In this document: positions 37,128-49,408 of the stretch, piece after piece
Numbering within the stretch: the first letter of the stretch is position 1
Layout: the number at the start of each line of letters is the position of its first letter
Source of the DNA: Membranipora membranacea
Taxonomy: Eukaryota; Bryozoa; Gymnolaemata; Cheilostomatida; Membraniporidae
Direction: 5' to 3'
NCBI GenBank assembly: GCA_914767715.1
Contig: OU612067.1
Span: forward strand, 26,696,162 to 26,760,161
Length of the DNA: 64,000 nt
Notes under the pieces: generated by a model
The model's database searches: none
What the model was told of the DNA's origin: nothing
The model's input: only the letters and a program-made list of their open reading frames with translations
Translations under genes and position numbers: made by a program

Positions 37128-37801
37128 TTAGAGAAAGTATACATCATACACACTCTCTGCGTCTTCATATTCTAAAGGAGTTGGTGTGTCATTATTGCAC
37201 AAACTGTCACTGGTCTCTAATGACAAATTAGATGTTGAGGCAACCTGATGTCCATCATCATGGAATTCATTTGGTCCGTCACTTGTAGCAGGCTGTTCTT
37301 GCTGTATCAATATATCGGTCTTTGGTCGAAGATAGACTTTATGGACTATATGTGAGGTAGCTGCCAGCTCGTTAGATGTCTGGTTGCCAGATTGGCAGGG
37401 CGTTTCAAAATGTAATTGAGAAGTATGACTCCCAGGACAAGGTTCTGGAGGAGAGCTGTTCAATTGTGGGTTTTGGGTCGATTGTTCAGGTATTTGGTGT
37501 TTTGGATTCTGGGACCTTTTTCCCCTGTCATTAAAGTGTATTCCCCTTCTGTTCATCTCGCGATAACAAGATTCTAACAAGTTAGGGGATAAACAAGCAG
37601 GTCTTTTTATCGACCTTTCATTTGCCGTGGTCGGTTCCCGTATCCTGTTGTGAGACGATGTACAGATATTTTGCTGGAAGTTGCTCATCATATCAGACTC
37701 GTTGATAGTTGAGTAGTCCAGATATGGATCTGCCGGGGAGATAACTTCATAATCTGATGCCAAGTCATTATCCGTATTAGTTTGAGCTTCTATGTCGATA
37801 T
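37128..37801 (-). CDS. R1 cytoplasmic tail exon with ITAM-like motif
   Basis: 211-residue open stretch after the acceptor at 37802-37803. Near the membrane it has YEVI-x8-YSTI, which satisfies YxxI-x(6-12)-YxxI and also contains two ITIM-like hexamers, SDYEVI and LDYSTI. A Pro/Ser/Gln-rich middle (PEQSTQNPQLNSSPPEPCPG) follows, then the acidic end LEYEDAESVYDVYFL with three more tyrosines. Reads as an SH2-docking tail. Confidence 0.72.
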
Positions 37802-40800
37802 CTTCAACAGAAATATATTAATGTTGATAGTTGACAGTATTTCCACTTTGGTTTGTGATCATTCAGGTCGAATCAACAAAAAAATATTATATCTGATTAC
37901 AACTCGCAGCTTCTCCTTTGGTTTTCCACACAGCTTGTAAATACAGTTATGAAATCTCTGATTGGTTGGAAAAGGGATTAACTTGTGCAAAACTGGTATA
38001 AAAGTGCCTCAAAGTTCAGATGGGCATTAGTTGTTGGTGACGTCTGACCATAAATCTCAAATTCAAAGGATTGTATTTGATTAGATATGAACAGAAACAC
38101 TCTGAGTTTGATCGTCATAACCATAGCTCTGCAACTTCATAGCTTATCAGCGCAACGGAAACTATATTGTGAGGATGGAACAAACCAAATAAGTAAGTGA
38201 TGTTTTTATCAATTAGAGTTTTTAGACTTTGACGTAGCTGTTATAAAATGGTATGGTGTATTTTTTGAGCAGTAGGTAAATTCAGCAAAGCCGCTAAAAT
38301 ATATGCGGTGTTGTTCTGCATTTGTTTTATAACATATGTTATCCTAGGGCTATAGGCAGCTAAGTTCACGCGCTCAAACATCTGTATGTTACAGTTTGCT
38401 GCCTTCACTCATCAAAGAGAAGAAATATTTGAAAATAAAATGCCACAAAGTCTTGAGCATTTAAACTAGATGAGGATGGGACTTTCGATGAATGATATAT
38501 CTTTCATGCATTTCCACAGGGAATCTATATTTTAAAACGGCAATTTATGTTCATACAGCTCAAATCATTGTCAAGGCATATTTTTATGCATGCTGCAGTG
38601 TATAGGAAAATAACAATTATCACTAATTTTTTAGATCAGTATCTCGTTAAAAACTTTAAAGGATCAGAAAAAAGGTGTGAACAAGTGTGCCAGGATATCA
38701 TGCCTCAATATATCGACTTTACAGGTGACAAAAGATGCCGATGTAACTTTTGCACCAAAGATTTGTATCAATTGCTGTTAACTTCAAAAAGCAAGCGGGA
38801 ACTCTTTTTAAAATACATGGGTTGCAAAGACATTTATTCCCTAAGGACCCTCGGGACTTTTGTGTATTTTTGTAGAGGCTAACTTCTTATAGTTTTTGAT
38901 CCTTTTTGAATTACAGGTATTTTTAAAAAATTGATTTTCACACTGATAAAGTATTGTTCATGTACGTTGTTTTGTGAGACATTAGCCACACAGCATAATT
39001 TAATATTTTTTTATCCATCTACTTCACACATCTCAAACCTTTTGCTGAGGCCACTGAGATTTATCTAAACTGTTAATTTTTGTTTATTGCATTTGAAGTT
39101 TGATTATGGTTACAAGACTCAGCACAAAATATATAATATATATATTTTCTCGTTTATCCTCACCTATTGGCTTTTATGATCACACTTTTATGTAGTTGTG
39201 GTAGGTTATTATTACTTACCATGTATGACAGGCTTGGCAGGCAAAGGACGGGAACTTTTTACATGTTGGACTCTGCACCTTGTATATCTATAACAAAAAA
39301 ATCTAGCTTTAATGATGATTGACAATGATAGAAAACTTGTGCTTGCCTTCCCTTGTCAACAACAACAGCAGCAGCTTCGTTCTTTTAATAACAAATACAT
39401 CATGAAAGTATGCTAAGAAAGCAATTGAAACTGGATACATCATCTATACTTCATGTGCATAAATTGAGTAAAATCCAGTAATTTCAATAATATGCTAACA
39501 GAGGTAAACAGAGAGGAAGTTTTAATGATAGCTATAGTGCCTGCTGTTTTAGATTCACTGGGGGAATATCATCAATCTGGATACCTGCCAATTTTACTCA
39601 TTACGTAAGTTTGAATGGCATTTTGTCATGCAGACATACCTACCTATAATAGGTCATAATTCATTCTGTATTTAGCTTAAAGACTGATTTCCAACTTTTC
39701 TGAAATGTCCTATTTTTCAAAATAATATACCTTGTTGTCATATTTTGCTAGGATACATAGGCTACAAGTTATCCAGGTTTTTGAAATGATTTACTCATAT
39801 AGATTTACGCGTGACAATTGATTGACTTCTGGTCATAAAAATTAGGAAATGCCGGTGTACTGTCCCAAGTCACAGTAAATCTATATTATGTAACTCATTT
39901 TAAAATCCCGGCTAACTTAGCATCCTAGCGAAAAACGACAACGATGTGATGTATAGCTTGAATAGTGGGCATTTCAAAAAGTTGGAAATCAGTCTTTAAG
40001 TTAAATACAGAATGAATTATGGCCCATCATAGTAGGTAGGTATGTCTGCGTGTCAAATTGCCATTGTAACTTACATAATTAGTAAAATTGGCAGGTATCC
40101 TTATTGATGACTTTTCCCCAGTGAATAAAAAACCCCGCAGGCACTAATAGCTATCATTAAAGTTTCCCCTCTGTATATCCTTACTCAGTGATATGCTCAT
40201 CCATAAATTAATTAATTACAATTGACTGGACTAACCTTGGACTTAAACGATATATGCAAGCAGCCAAGACACACAATACAAGGGAAATGGATCCTCCAAT
40301 CACAATGTAATAGTAGGATTTCAAGCTCATCTCTGATTGTTTTGTATCATCTCCCCTGTGGGTTTTGCTTGATATTGTTTGTAGTTCTCCTTCATCATTG
40401 TGTTCTAAAAATTTTGTGAAGTTTAGGTTATAAACTGCAGAAGAAAAATTGAGAGAATAAAATTTGAATGGAATTAGATTTTGAAACTTGGCGCTCAAAC
40501 CATATAAACTTTCATATTTTTAGACTTTAGAAACTGTTTCATGTTTGAAGACCATTTATCTGTTTGCAGCTTTACCGCCCAAACTATGTGTTTATCTTAC
40601 CTTCTGATGTGGTAGGTGTGAGTGGTAGACTTGTGTTCTCTGTTCTAGAGCATTTCAGAGCTGGTGTCCATTGCTGACTTTTACATGTGAATGTTTCAGC
40701 TTTGTTTTCCAAAGCATGTCCTGACATGCACAATGCTGCGTACTGTGATGAGTTGAACTGAGTTTGCTTCAATGTGGCCAAATATGGGATGCCTTCATCT

Positions 40801-42890
40801 ACACATGACATAACTGCAGAAGTAAAAAAAAACATGAGTTTCACTATCATCAGTTTGTGCCGCGTAAGTCTCGTTGGATAGTTTAATCCAATTTCTGGAA
40901 GGGAGATCACCATAGGACTAGTAATACACACACACTTATAGCAAGGCCTAACGTTACAATCACATCAAATTCACACAGGACGCAAAGAAAAAGGATTTTA
41001 TACATGTGAGAAACCACCACAGTGTAGACATTTTTCAATTCATTCATTGCATTTCTCTGAGGATGTCCCTAGAACTATACAATTGGTGTAAAATTGAGAC
41101 TCTTTTTAACTGAGGACTGAGCATATTCATATATTATGTTAAACAATGGGACACACAGACATAGCTAAGAACGCACCTTTATATTTCAGACGTACATATT
41201 CGCCTCCTATAGAAGAATCTTTCATTGTGTATTTGATTGTTATGGAGTGGTTGCCTGAAACTCTCTGTAGTTGATTTTTGATGGATGTACTGGTATGAAA
41301 GATTTCATGCAAAACAATTTTGTTGCCATGCCATTGTTGTGACTTAATGGTGAACATGGATTCATTTGAAGCTGTCATATTGATCACTTCAAGACTGAAG
41401 AGCACTGTTGCAGACATAGGCAGACCTCCTATTTTCATAAATATATCCGTCACTTTGTTTCTTGCTCCATGAGAAATAGGCAAAAAGGAGTAGTCAGTTA
41501 TATAACCTTCCTTGTGTATCCTTGCATCAATAGGTGAAGGAGATCTGCTCATGGTAAAGGCTGGGTAAACTGTAAGTAATAATATGACGGAACATAAAAC
41601 AGCGTTGGTAGTAGGCCTCTGTTATTTTTGATGATAACCTTGAAGTTGAGGTGAAGTTTCAAAAGAAAATGTTGGTTTTTTATGAAGTTATCGTCATAAT
41701 TTACGTGTTGAATTGAAATTCATATATATATGGTCTCCTTTGATTTGCTTTACAGACTCACCTTTAAAGCTAATGACAAAACCTGGCTGGAACGGTTCCC
41801 CAACTTCTAATTTTAGATGCATCAGGCCGTTAAAGTATACCTTCTGATCATGGCATGGTCCCTTCTGGATTTTGTTGTTGATGACGTTATTTTCCAAGCA
41901 AGGTCCATTTGATGCATTCAGCCTCTTTTGTTTGAAGATGATGATGGCATTTCCGAGGCCTCTTATGGTCACAGTACATCCGCGCGAAAAGCTTTGATGG
42001 CCATATGGGGTAGGCATGCGGACAACACCTTCATTTGTTGTAGTCATATCTCTCAAATTAATCTCGCTGTTTTCATTAGAAGATCCGCAGAAAAGAGCAG
42101 CGTATTTGTTATCTGCCATATCACCACCTGAAAGAAATGTTCAACTGTGAGTCTCCAGCAACAAAAACCTTACAGGAGAACACAACTGCCAAGTGTATTC
42201 GATTGATTGATATTCTTGAAAAATAATAGCAAATATTGTTTTATTCTCAAAATATAACCAAGTTGTCTATTCAACATGAGTCCCATCTACTCTTTGCAAT
42301 TGAATGAAATTTGATATCAAACCGCATGATAAAAGACTCTGTGGCTGTTACGCTATATAGAAACTGAATCCACAGTTTACGGGCAGACATTTTGTATATT
42401 AACATGGAGTACGGAAATTTTGAAAGCAATAGTCAGGCAAAACCTGAACCATTTACGATTATAAATAATCCGATTCGTTAACATGTCTGAGACTAAAGTA
42501 TCCAATGTAACCTTTTTACGAAAACTAAGTACATAATGGTATAACTTATCATTAAACTCACCAGCTACCGAAGATAGGTGTAGATAACTCAGCAAGAAAA
42601 TAAAAACAACTCTCCTGTTCTCTCTCTTGATATCAGTAATCAATCTGAAACATCAAATTTTAGATCTGTATTGGCTACAATATTGCTGTAATTATAGTTT
42701 AAGCTCTTAAACAGTTGTTGTAAAAGTGGTTGATAATGAAATGCCACTACCAGCTATCCAGACACAGTTAGATCACTTAAACTACTTTAACTTTGATGCT
42801 GGTAACATAAATAATATTGGCAGCTATATTTCCCATAACAGAACTTATATTATCATTTAAGTGTTATGGTTCAGTTACTTACTTGTCCAT
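37128..42890 (-). CDS. Receptor R1: signal peptide, two CUB-like domains, sushi, TM helix, ITAM-like tail (intact copy)
   Basis: Coding order: 42883-42890 (ATG GAC AA, Kozak ACCATGG), 42562-42644, 41762-42127, 41177-41569, 40601-40813, 40236-40434 and tail exon ~37128-37801. Junctions among the first six are phase-consistent. MDKLITDIKRENRR precedes the signal core VVFIFLLSYLHLSSVAG. Domain 1 has a CUB pattern (FCG...EGVVRMPTPYG...GCTVTIRG...PCLEN...GPCHD...PGFVISFKG). Domain 2 is CUB-like without cysteines. The sushi domain has four Cys (CVDEG, LCMSG, FTCKSQQW, LKC) followed by a Ser/Thr stalk. The TM helix is YYYIVIGGSISLVLCVLAAC. The tail carries YEVISPADPYLDYSTI and ends VYDVYFL. The TM-to-tail junction is unresolved: phase 2 out, phase 1 needed at 37801, so a further small exon is likely. 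Probable type I signalling receptor; ligand unknown. Confidence 0.8.
37997..38004 (+). promoter_or_regulatory. TATA box of secreted gene S1
   Basis: TATAAAAG 83 nt upstream of the S1 start codon, with ATTGGTTGG ~40 nt further up. The element is conserved in units 2 and 3. Confidence 0.72.
38087..38882 (+). CDS. S1: secreted eight-cysteine protein, nested antisense in the R1 intron
   Basis: Two exons, 38087-38192 and 38635-38882, joined phase 1 to phase 1 (...TNQI-N-QYLV...), 117 residues. The first encodes a signal peptide (MNRNTLSLIVITIALQLHSL then SAQ) and LYC. The second carries KRCEQVCQDIMPQYI, TGDKRCRCNFCTKDL, YMGCKD and a C-terminal YFCRG. Eight cysteines in the mature part suggest four disulfides. 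I do not recognise the family. It lies entirely in the intron between the tail and TM exons of R1, on the other strand, as do its paralogues S2 and S3. Promoter: TATA at 37997. A role as ligand, opsonin or effector is conceivable but not shown. Confidence 0.82.
39497..40190. mobile_element. 694-bp palindromic element (7-bp target duplication), unit 1
   Basis: Inverted arms of ~240 bp (AGACATACCTACCTATAAT... against ...TAGGTAGGTATGTCT) around a unique centre. Flanked by ATATGCT at 39490-39496 and 40191-40197. The right end reads TATATCCTTACTCAGTG and the left AACAGAGGTAA, degenerate versions of the CACAGAGTAAGGATATA termini of the unit-2 copy. The equivalent position in unit 2 (~52300) has no insertion. 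Confidence 0.82.
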
Positions 42891-43986
42891 GGTTCTCAAC
42901 CCCTGTATGTATGAAGGAAAAGAATGTAAATGAATATGTATGTCCAAAGATAGCAGTCTCCACCGCCAGAAAACTCTGAACCATCTAATTCAACAGAAAT
43001 GCTTAAACTGTGGATAGTTAGCTAAACTTTTTCCCTATTAATATCATCTTTAATTATTAGCTGCTGTGTGCAATTCTGTTTCAGACAATGCATTATTAGC
43101 TTTGAATTGGTTACTAAACAACGTTGCTTTTTTTTATTGTATAACAATCAACATTCGACAATGTTTATTGTAAAAAATGTTCCACTTCTCTAGGGATTAA
43201 TATGTATAATCCCACCTGTAATATAACTATTAGAGTTTTTGCAATTATTTAGCAATATTTAGCAATAATCCAGTACCAAAACAAAGGTTATTAACATTTG
43301 GATTAGTCCACAGACTGACACGCTGTTTTTTTGCTTTGCATCCCTGAGTCTGGCTTGTTCTTCTATTAGTACATTCAGTTATAGATTCTCAGCTTCCCTA
43401 TATGGTATCTCGTAAGCCAAGGCTATATTTATCCAGCGTTGAATCAATGACCCATTCTATTTTAACCGTAAAAAAATGCTTGGGTTGCAAACAATCAGTA
43501 ATCAAGCATATCAATGCTTTGGAACCAAAGAGACTGAATACTGAATTCCGGTTACATTGAGATATACTATTAACTTTTAGATTAGAAAGTGCTTGGTAGG
43601 GAATAATCCCTCATGACCTGTATACTTCTGTCTCAAACTATCACTCCAATATTATACTTGTAACTCAGACTTTTACCTAGTTAAACTCCAGCCTTTGCAT
43701 AAAAAGTATAATATAGTATCGACAATGATAAGAGGCTCAGCAAACATTTCTGGACACCATTCAAAAGTCCCCAAGCAGTGAAATTCTTTTTTTAGAGATT
43801 GACTACATCATATGGTTCGGATAAAATGATATTTGATATATGATAATGATATTGTCTAAAATAATTTTCAAAGCAGGTGTCACAGTACATAATATGGTTC
43901 ATGTGATATGACAAAATAATGTCACCCTCAAAACAATGGTTTAGTGGAACAGAACAAGGGCGTTGAAGTTTTTTTGAATTTAGCTT

Positions 43987-44366
43987 TGTACTCTTTTGAA
44001 TTATACACACACAAACCTTCTACAATATAGCCCATATTCATTCTGTTTCATGTTTTCTTTATTTTTGCATAACCGCCAAAACACCTTTGAATCTCATTTA
44101 TTCTTTTTATATTACACTGTTTTATAAAACTGGAAACTGAAACATAAGTCTCTAAATTGCAATAAGCTTGCATTCTTATGTACTCTTTTAATTATACACA
44201 CAAAAACTTTCTTCAATGTAGCCCATATTATTTCGTTCTATGTTTTCTGTAATTTCTGCATAACCGCCAAAGCACCTTTGAAGCTCATTTATACTTTTTT
44301 TATTAAATCGCTTCATAAAACAGGAAACTGAACATTAATCTCAAAATTGGAATAAGCTTGCATTGT
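43987..44366 (+). repeat. ~190-bp direct tandem repeat
   Basis: TGTACTCTTTT...GCATAACCGCCAAA...AATAAGCTTGCATT occurs twice in succession (~43987-44178 and ~44179-44366), about 85% alike. Confidence 0.8.
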
Positions 44367-44461
44367 AAGGATCATTACTTGGCTCGGATTCTGTACCTGA
44401 TCAATCATCAGCTCCTCAAATTCACATCTTTGTCGATTATGCTGTATAGTAGGAAACAGAA

Positions 44462-44565
44462 GCATGGGCTGCCCCTAAAGAGGGACGCAGGGTGCCCTAT
44501 ATCCTCATACCGAGAATTTGATACATTCTAGAAAACTAGCATGCTAATAGGCGGAGAAGCAATCT
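44462..44565 (-). mobile_element. Internally deleted U2-headed SINE-like repeat
   Basis: GGGCTGCCCCTAAAGAGGGA to ACTAGCATGC matches 54942-55018. It then jumps to AATAGGCGGAGAAGCAA, the very end of the U2-like head of the longer copy. Confidence 0.6.
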
Positions 44566-45149
44566 TTGTCGATTATATGAAAGCTGTCTTTTTTATGTAC
44601 ATGGATTTTGTCCTGATGTGGAAACTTGCTTTTATGAAACTGGATTAGAAAAAAAATTGTTCTCTAAACATGCCTGACTACAGCCTAGCAACTTATCAAC
44701 AATTTCCAGCTATAACAATACAGGAGGAAATAGTCGGAGCTGTGACTCACAAGGGAGACGAAATTAAAGAAAAGCTTCAAATCCTACTGTTGCATTGTGA
44801 CTGGGAGATGCATATCCCTTATATTGACTTTGTTAGCTGGCTGCTTGCTTATATCAATTATGTCCGAGGCCAGTCCAGGCAATTGTAATTATAGTACTAT
44901 GGCATGAGCATATTATTGAAATGACTCGCATGTGTAGCGTAGGTAGAGATAATGCATAAGGGTTCAGTTTTTTTCTCGGCCTATTCAAAATAGTCCTATG
45001 GCAGCCCCCTCCTATCTTATCACTTCCATTTGCACCTTTGGATGGATAAGGTTTGCCAGTAGATTCTGGTACAGTTTTTCACGCTGATCGCAATGGTAAT
45101 ATTGTGCCTTACACTAAGTTGCACAATAGGCCGCTAATTGCCAAAAACA

Positions 45150-45890
45150 CTACCGGTTAAAGGGAGAGGGATCAAAATATTATGATATGGTTTCAAAACT
45201 TCCGAAATCTGAAGGAGCATGTCATAGTTAGTGGATCTACAACTTTACATGGGTCTGCTATCATAAATTGCTGAGATTCGGCCAACAACAATTGCAATAC
45301 CCCTTATATCACCTGTATATAATTATCATTAAAGCGAAACTGCTTTTTCAATTATGATGCCTAAAAAACAGGCTTCGAATGATCGTATTGATCTGATTTC
45401 TTTATGGTGACTGTGTATTGACCCTCCCATCGCATAACACCAGTTTTTAATGCTCTTCGTGTGTCGCTTTTCAAATAGTGCGTATCTTTAGGTTTTCTTT
45501 GTAGTATCATAAAAATCGTCTTTATAAGGTTATATAGCGTGTAAAGCAAAATTAAACTCCTTCATGTATCATCATAAAGGTGCGTAGTGCTGAAAAAAAA
45601 AAGATGTTTTTGTTATTAATGGAGTCAATACAAAACGTTCATCCGAACATTCAAAGTCAGTTTTCGAGGCGTCTGCAAAATTGAAAAAGTAGTGTCGTTT
45701 CAATGATAGTTATATACAGGTGATAAGGGAGTATTGCAACCCTTGTTGGCCACATTTCGGCTATTTATGATAGCAGATCCATGATAACTTGTAGATCCAC
45801 CAATTATGACATGCTCTTGGATATGGATATTTGAAACCATATCATCATTTTTTCATCACTTTCCCTTTTGATCGCAGCGTTTTTCACTTT
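45150..45890. repeat. Long inverted repeat in the unit 1 spacer
   Basis: Left arm ~45150-45350 (GATATGGTTTC...AGGAGCATGTCATAG...TATATCACCTGTATATAATT) is the complement of right arm ~45680-45890. The right arm alone recurs in unit 2 at ~55290-55470. Confidence 0.75.
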
Positions 45891-46269
45891 ATCACTTTTT
45901 ATAAGCTTGGTCATTCACTCAATATTCGAGATATCATGCTGATATTATACATACAACTGATATGTACGAATCTGATTGCTGAGTTTGAGTAGCCAAACTC
46001 ATAAGGCGAGCACAGGACAGACCTTCAAAATCTCAAAAAAACAGCAATTTTGGCCATTTTCGGCAGCAATTTTGGCAATTTGCTGCCTATTGTGCAACTT
46101 TGTTTAAGGTATATCATCACCATTGCGACGGTCTCAAAAAACTACCCTAGAATCCACTCTTAAAATTTATCCATCCAATTTTGTAAATGAAGTTGCGTTT
46201 CTAGCCACATTTTTGGTAGGCTGCCGCTGGACTAAAAAAATAATGTTCCATTTTGTCAATCACTCTGGA

Positions 46270-46900
46270 AGCTAAATATTTTTGTTATAGATATACAAGG
46301 TACAGAGTCCAACATGTAAGAAGTTCTTGTCCTTTGCCTGCCAGGCCTATCATACATGGTAAGTGACAATAACCTACTATAACTACATGGTAGGGGCGAT
46401 TGAAAATTCTATTACCATTGCTTGAGTAACTCTAAGTTCAGTTTTACAATTAAGTCATTTGTATATTTAGGAAACTCCATTCAATTGAATAATTTTTAGT
46501 GATGATCTGCCTGCTATATTTCAGACTTAGAAATCAAACTTGAAAGGCAAAAGACTGTAACCCACAGTTTATTTGAATATAATAAAAGGTTTGAGAAGTA
46601 TAAAGCAGATGGAAGGATAGAAAAGAATAAAATAAAATACGAACAATGTCCCACAAAAGAACATACATAAACAACACTTAATAAATACCCCGTTGAAAAA
46701 TAACAAAAACATAGTTAGCCTCTACAATAATACGAAAATGAGGTTCTCCTGATGCTGCTTAGGGAGAATATGTCTTTGCAGCCTATAACTTTTAAAAAGA
46801 GTTCACGTTTGCTTTTAAAGCTATCAGCGTTAGATATAAATCTTTGGTGCAAAAGTTACACCCGCATCGATTGTCACCCGTAATGTGGATATTTCAAAGG
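46270..46900 (-). pseudogene. Inverted, broken copy of the secreted-protein second exon
   Basis: Minus strand 46900 to ~46715 reads GDNRCGCNFCTKDLYLTL, then a one-base loss shifts the frame before RELFLKVIGCKDIFSL and SYYCRG. The first half of the exon (the KRCEQVC part) is deleted. The 3' flank (46280-46390) matches the 3' flank of S1 at ~39215-39300 in inverted orientation. Confidence 0.82.
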
Positions 46901-47242
46901 CCACCTGTACAAAGCGCAAAAAAACATGTCTCGGCAATGATTTAGGCCTGTATGATAAAAATTACCAAACTAAACCAGCGTCTGTCTATTTAGCTAAGTC
47001 TGTCCGCGAATTGCTATCTGAAACCCAATGGAGAATTTATTTAAAAAAACCAGATGAAGAAAAAGGTTATCAGAAAAAATTGCTATTGATTTATTTATTT
47101 TTTTAGATATACACTTTATGATATTCACCGAAAAATGTATCACAACGAATGAGGCCGTGTGAAAAAAGAAGGAACGGAATTATGGAATTATATAAAAAGC
47201 AGTTTATTTTTAAATTTATCAGTTTATGTCATCATTAATTAG

Positions 47243-47940
47243 GAGTGCATATAATATGATAATAGTTACTAAAAATACAACAAGGGGCTAGTCAGGTAGT
47301 TCGAAACTAGAGTTGTGACAGCCCATCAAACCGTTCATTAGTTCAGAGAGCGGAGACATACAGCAGCCAGCCCGACTGTCACCGATCACTGAACGCCTAG
47401 CTCCCAAAGGCAGCCAGCCAAACAGCAGTACAAAAGACAGATATTTTTCCCTTTTCAGATTTAACCCAGATTGATATCATAGAATGCTGTCTGACCAACT
47501 TTCTGAGACAGCTGAAGTAAATCACTGTTCACATGATTATCGTACGGTTGGACTTTGGATACATATATTAGACACAATACATCTAGATGGATGCTGAGTT
47601 CCTCATTGTTAAGTTGGGACAGCCTTTCATCATAGTCTATAAGAGGTCAAATAATTCTGCACATGTGCACGAGTGCATATAATATAATAATAGTTACTAA
47701 AAGTGCAACAAAGGGCTAGTTAGGTAGTTCAAAACTAGAGTTGTGACAGCCCCATCAAACTGTTCATTAGTTCAGAGAGCGGAGACACACAGCAGCCAGC
47801 CCGAATGGATTGGACTTTGGATACATATATTAGACACAATACATCTAGATGGATGATGAGTTCCTCATTGTTAAGTTGGGACAGCCTTTCATCATAGTAT
47901 ATAAGAGGTCAAATAATTCTGCGCATGCTCAGAAAACTTC
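47243..47940 (+). repeat. Internal duplication in the unit 2 left flank
   Basis: AGGAGTGCATATAATATGATA...GACAGCC...GAGACATACAGCAGCC at 47243-47640 is repeated with a deletion at ~47668-47930. Confidence 0.75.
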
Positions 47941-49005
47941 AGTTTATCTATATATTGACAATTGAGCGTAAATTCATTCAAAGGTATGTTATTAAAAGAA
48001 GATGCCACAATATTAACGGAAATGTTTTTATATAAGTCAAATGTTGCTTCAAAATTTCTCTCAGAATGAAATTGCGTAGAAAATTATAGCATATTAACAA
48101 AAGTGGCGGACATGTCTTGTGTGTCAATCGATGTCCAGTAATACCAGTAAAATATTTGTACTGGCAAGGGTGAGGTGTAACAATTTCGATAATTCATATT
48201 CCGAACTGAATGCATTGGGATATATTAACAGAGGCAATGTGAGAGTTTGTGGTGAATGTACCCTGTAGCCAAGAACTATGAGTTAGACACCATAGGGAGA
48301 AATAATTTGTCTACTTTGTTAATTAGTACACTAGAGTGACAAATGTGGGCACTAAGACCAATTAATCAACAACAACTAATCAACCTCACAACAATACAAT
48401 AGCCATCTGAACAATTCAATGAGGATGTTATGGTGTGAGATATGCACGTAGGTTGGTTGGTTAGTACTTTTATTATGAAATAAATAATCCAGAGCAAAGA
48501 GGATCTACATTCTGTGACTATGAACACCTGTGCCTATTTAACCTTGTCAAGCTCTAACCCATTGGCATACTGTAGATTGCCTCTTGAGATGCAAGGTTAC
48601 TGCATCATCTTATACCTTTCTTATAAACCACTAAGCCCATAATGCTTCAAAGTAGGAAACATATGACGCTTTTCACCAATGCACCAACTTGATATCAACA
48701 CAAAGCCACTCAAATTCATCACCAATACATTCTTTGTCTTTGTTACGTCAAACCGGTATAATACTTTCCAGCGTCTTTAATGTTACGATGAGAGTTGACG
48801 TAAAAGGAGCAAAAAACTGAGTGCAAAAAGTTAGAGAAAGTATACATCGTACACACTCTCTGCGTCTTCATATTCTAAAGGAGTTGGTGTATCATTATTG
48901 CATAAACTGTCACTGGTCTCTAATGGGAAATTAAATGTTGAGGCAACCTGATGTCCATCATCATGGGTTTCATTTGGTCCGTCACTGGTGGCAGGCTGTT
49001 CTTGA

Positions 49006-49408
49006 CAGGGGCGTATATTCTAAAAATTTTCACTCACTGACTTTTTAGAGATGAGCATAATGATCGGGTGCAGCCCGATCCACACGCCGTAGGCGTGGCG
49101 GGGAGGTGCGCTTAAGCGCCCTCCCACCACGGAAATTTTTGCATATCGGTAGAAAAATAGTGCAAGCAGAGAGGTATTTCAATAGCTCACTGAGCTGTTG
49201 GGTACTTTCAGAAAACAACTCAATAGCAGTAGAAGATTACGGTAAAAATGCTCCAGTTATAAAGCACCCATTTGAAAAAAAACTGACCTGATGGGATTCG
49301 AACCCACAACAATCTGATTATTAGTGTTTATAAAGCAGAGCTCTACACACTGAGCTATTCAGCCACTCACGGATTTCCGTGGGCCGTGAGTGCTAATATA
49401 CGCCACTG
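49006..49408 (-). mobile_element. hAT-like 403-bp MITE, copy 2, inserted in the R2 tail exon
   Basis: Same element as 1088-1490 in reverse orientation and of identical length. Ends CAGGGGCGTATATT and AATATACGCCACTG; 8-bp duplication GTTCTTGA at 48998-49005 and 49409-49416. Units 1 (~37290) and 3 (~57700) have the uninterrupted sequence (TGTTCTTG followed by (A/C)TGTATCAAT). Confidence 0.94.
49283..49364 (-). other. tRNA-like segment inside MITE copy 2
   Basis: On the minus strand GGCTGAATAGCTCAGTGTGT then AGAGC, and B-box GGTTCGAATCCC, as in copy 1. The anticodon region is different (GCTTTATAAACACTAATAAT) and does not fold canonically. Confidence 0.6.

Larger units (their letters stand above)
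42891..46260. other. Spacer of unit 1, no gene recognised
   Basis: Contains a ~190-bp tandem duplication (43987-44366), a deleted copy of the U2-headed repeat (~44462-44560) and a long inverted repeat (45150-45890). A 72-codon frame at 44670-44888 has no homologue in the other units and no splice or domain support. Confidence 0.5.

Noticed and set aside
36923-37168. Minus-strand ORF downstream of the R1 tail
   Set aside because: Begins after the R1 stop, is not conserved in units 2 and 3, and has no acceptor in a matching phase.
37128-37801. Classing the R1 tail motif as an inhibitory ITIM pair only
   Set aside because: Both hexamers fit ITIM, but the 8-residue spacing equally fits an ITAM; sequence alone cannot decide, so ITAM-like is used.
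38087-38882. Calling S1-S3 toxins or antimicrobial peptides
   Set aside because: Cysteine-rich and secreted, but the cysteine pattern matches no family I can name and no functional evidence exists.
44670-44888. 72-codon ORF (MPDYSLATYQQF...) as a gene
   Set aside because: No homologue in the other units, no splice or promoter support, no recognisable domain.
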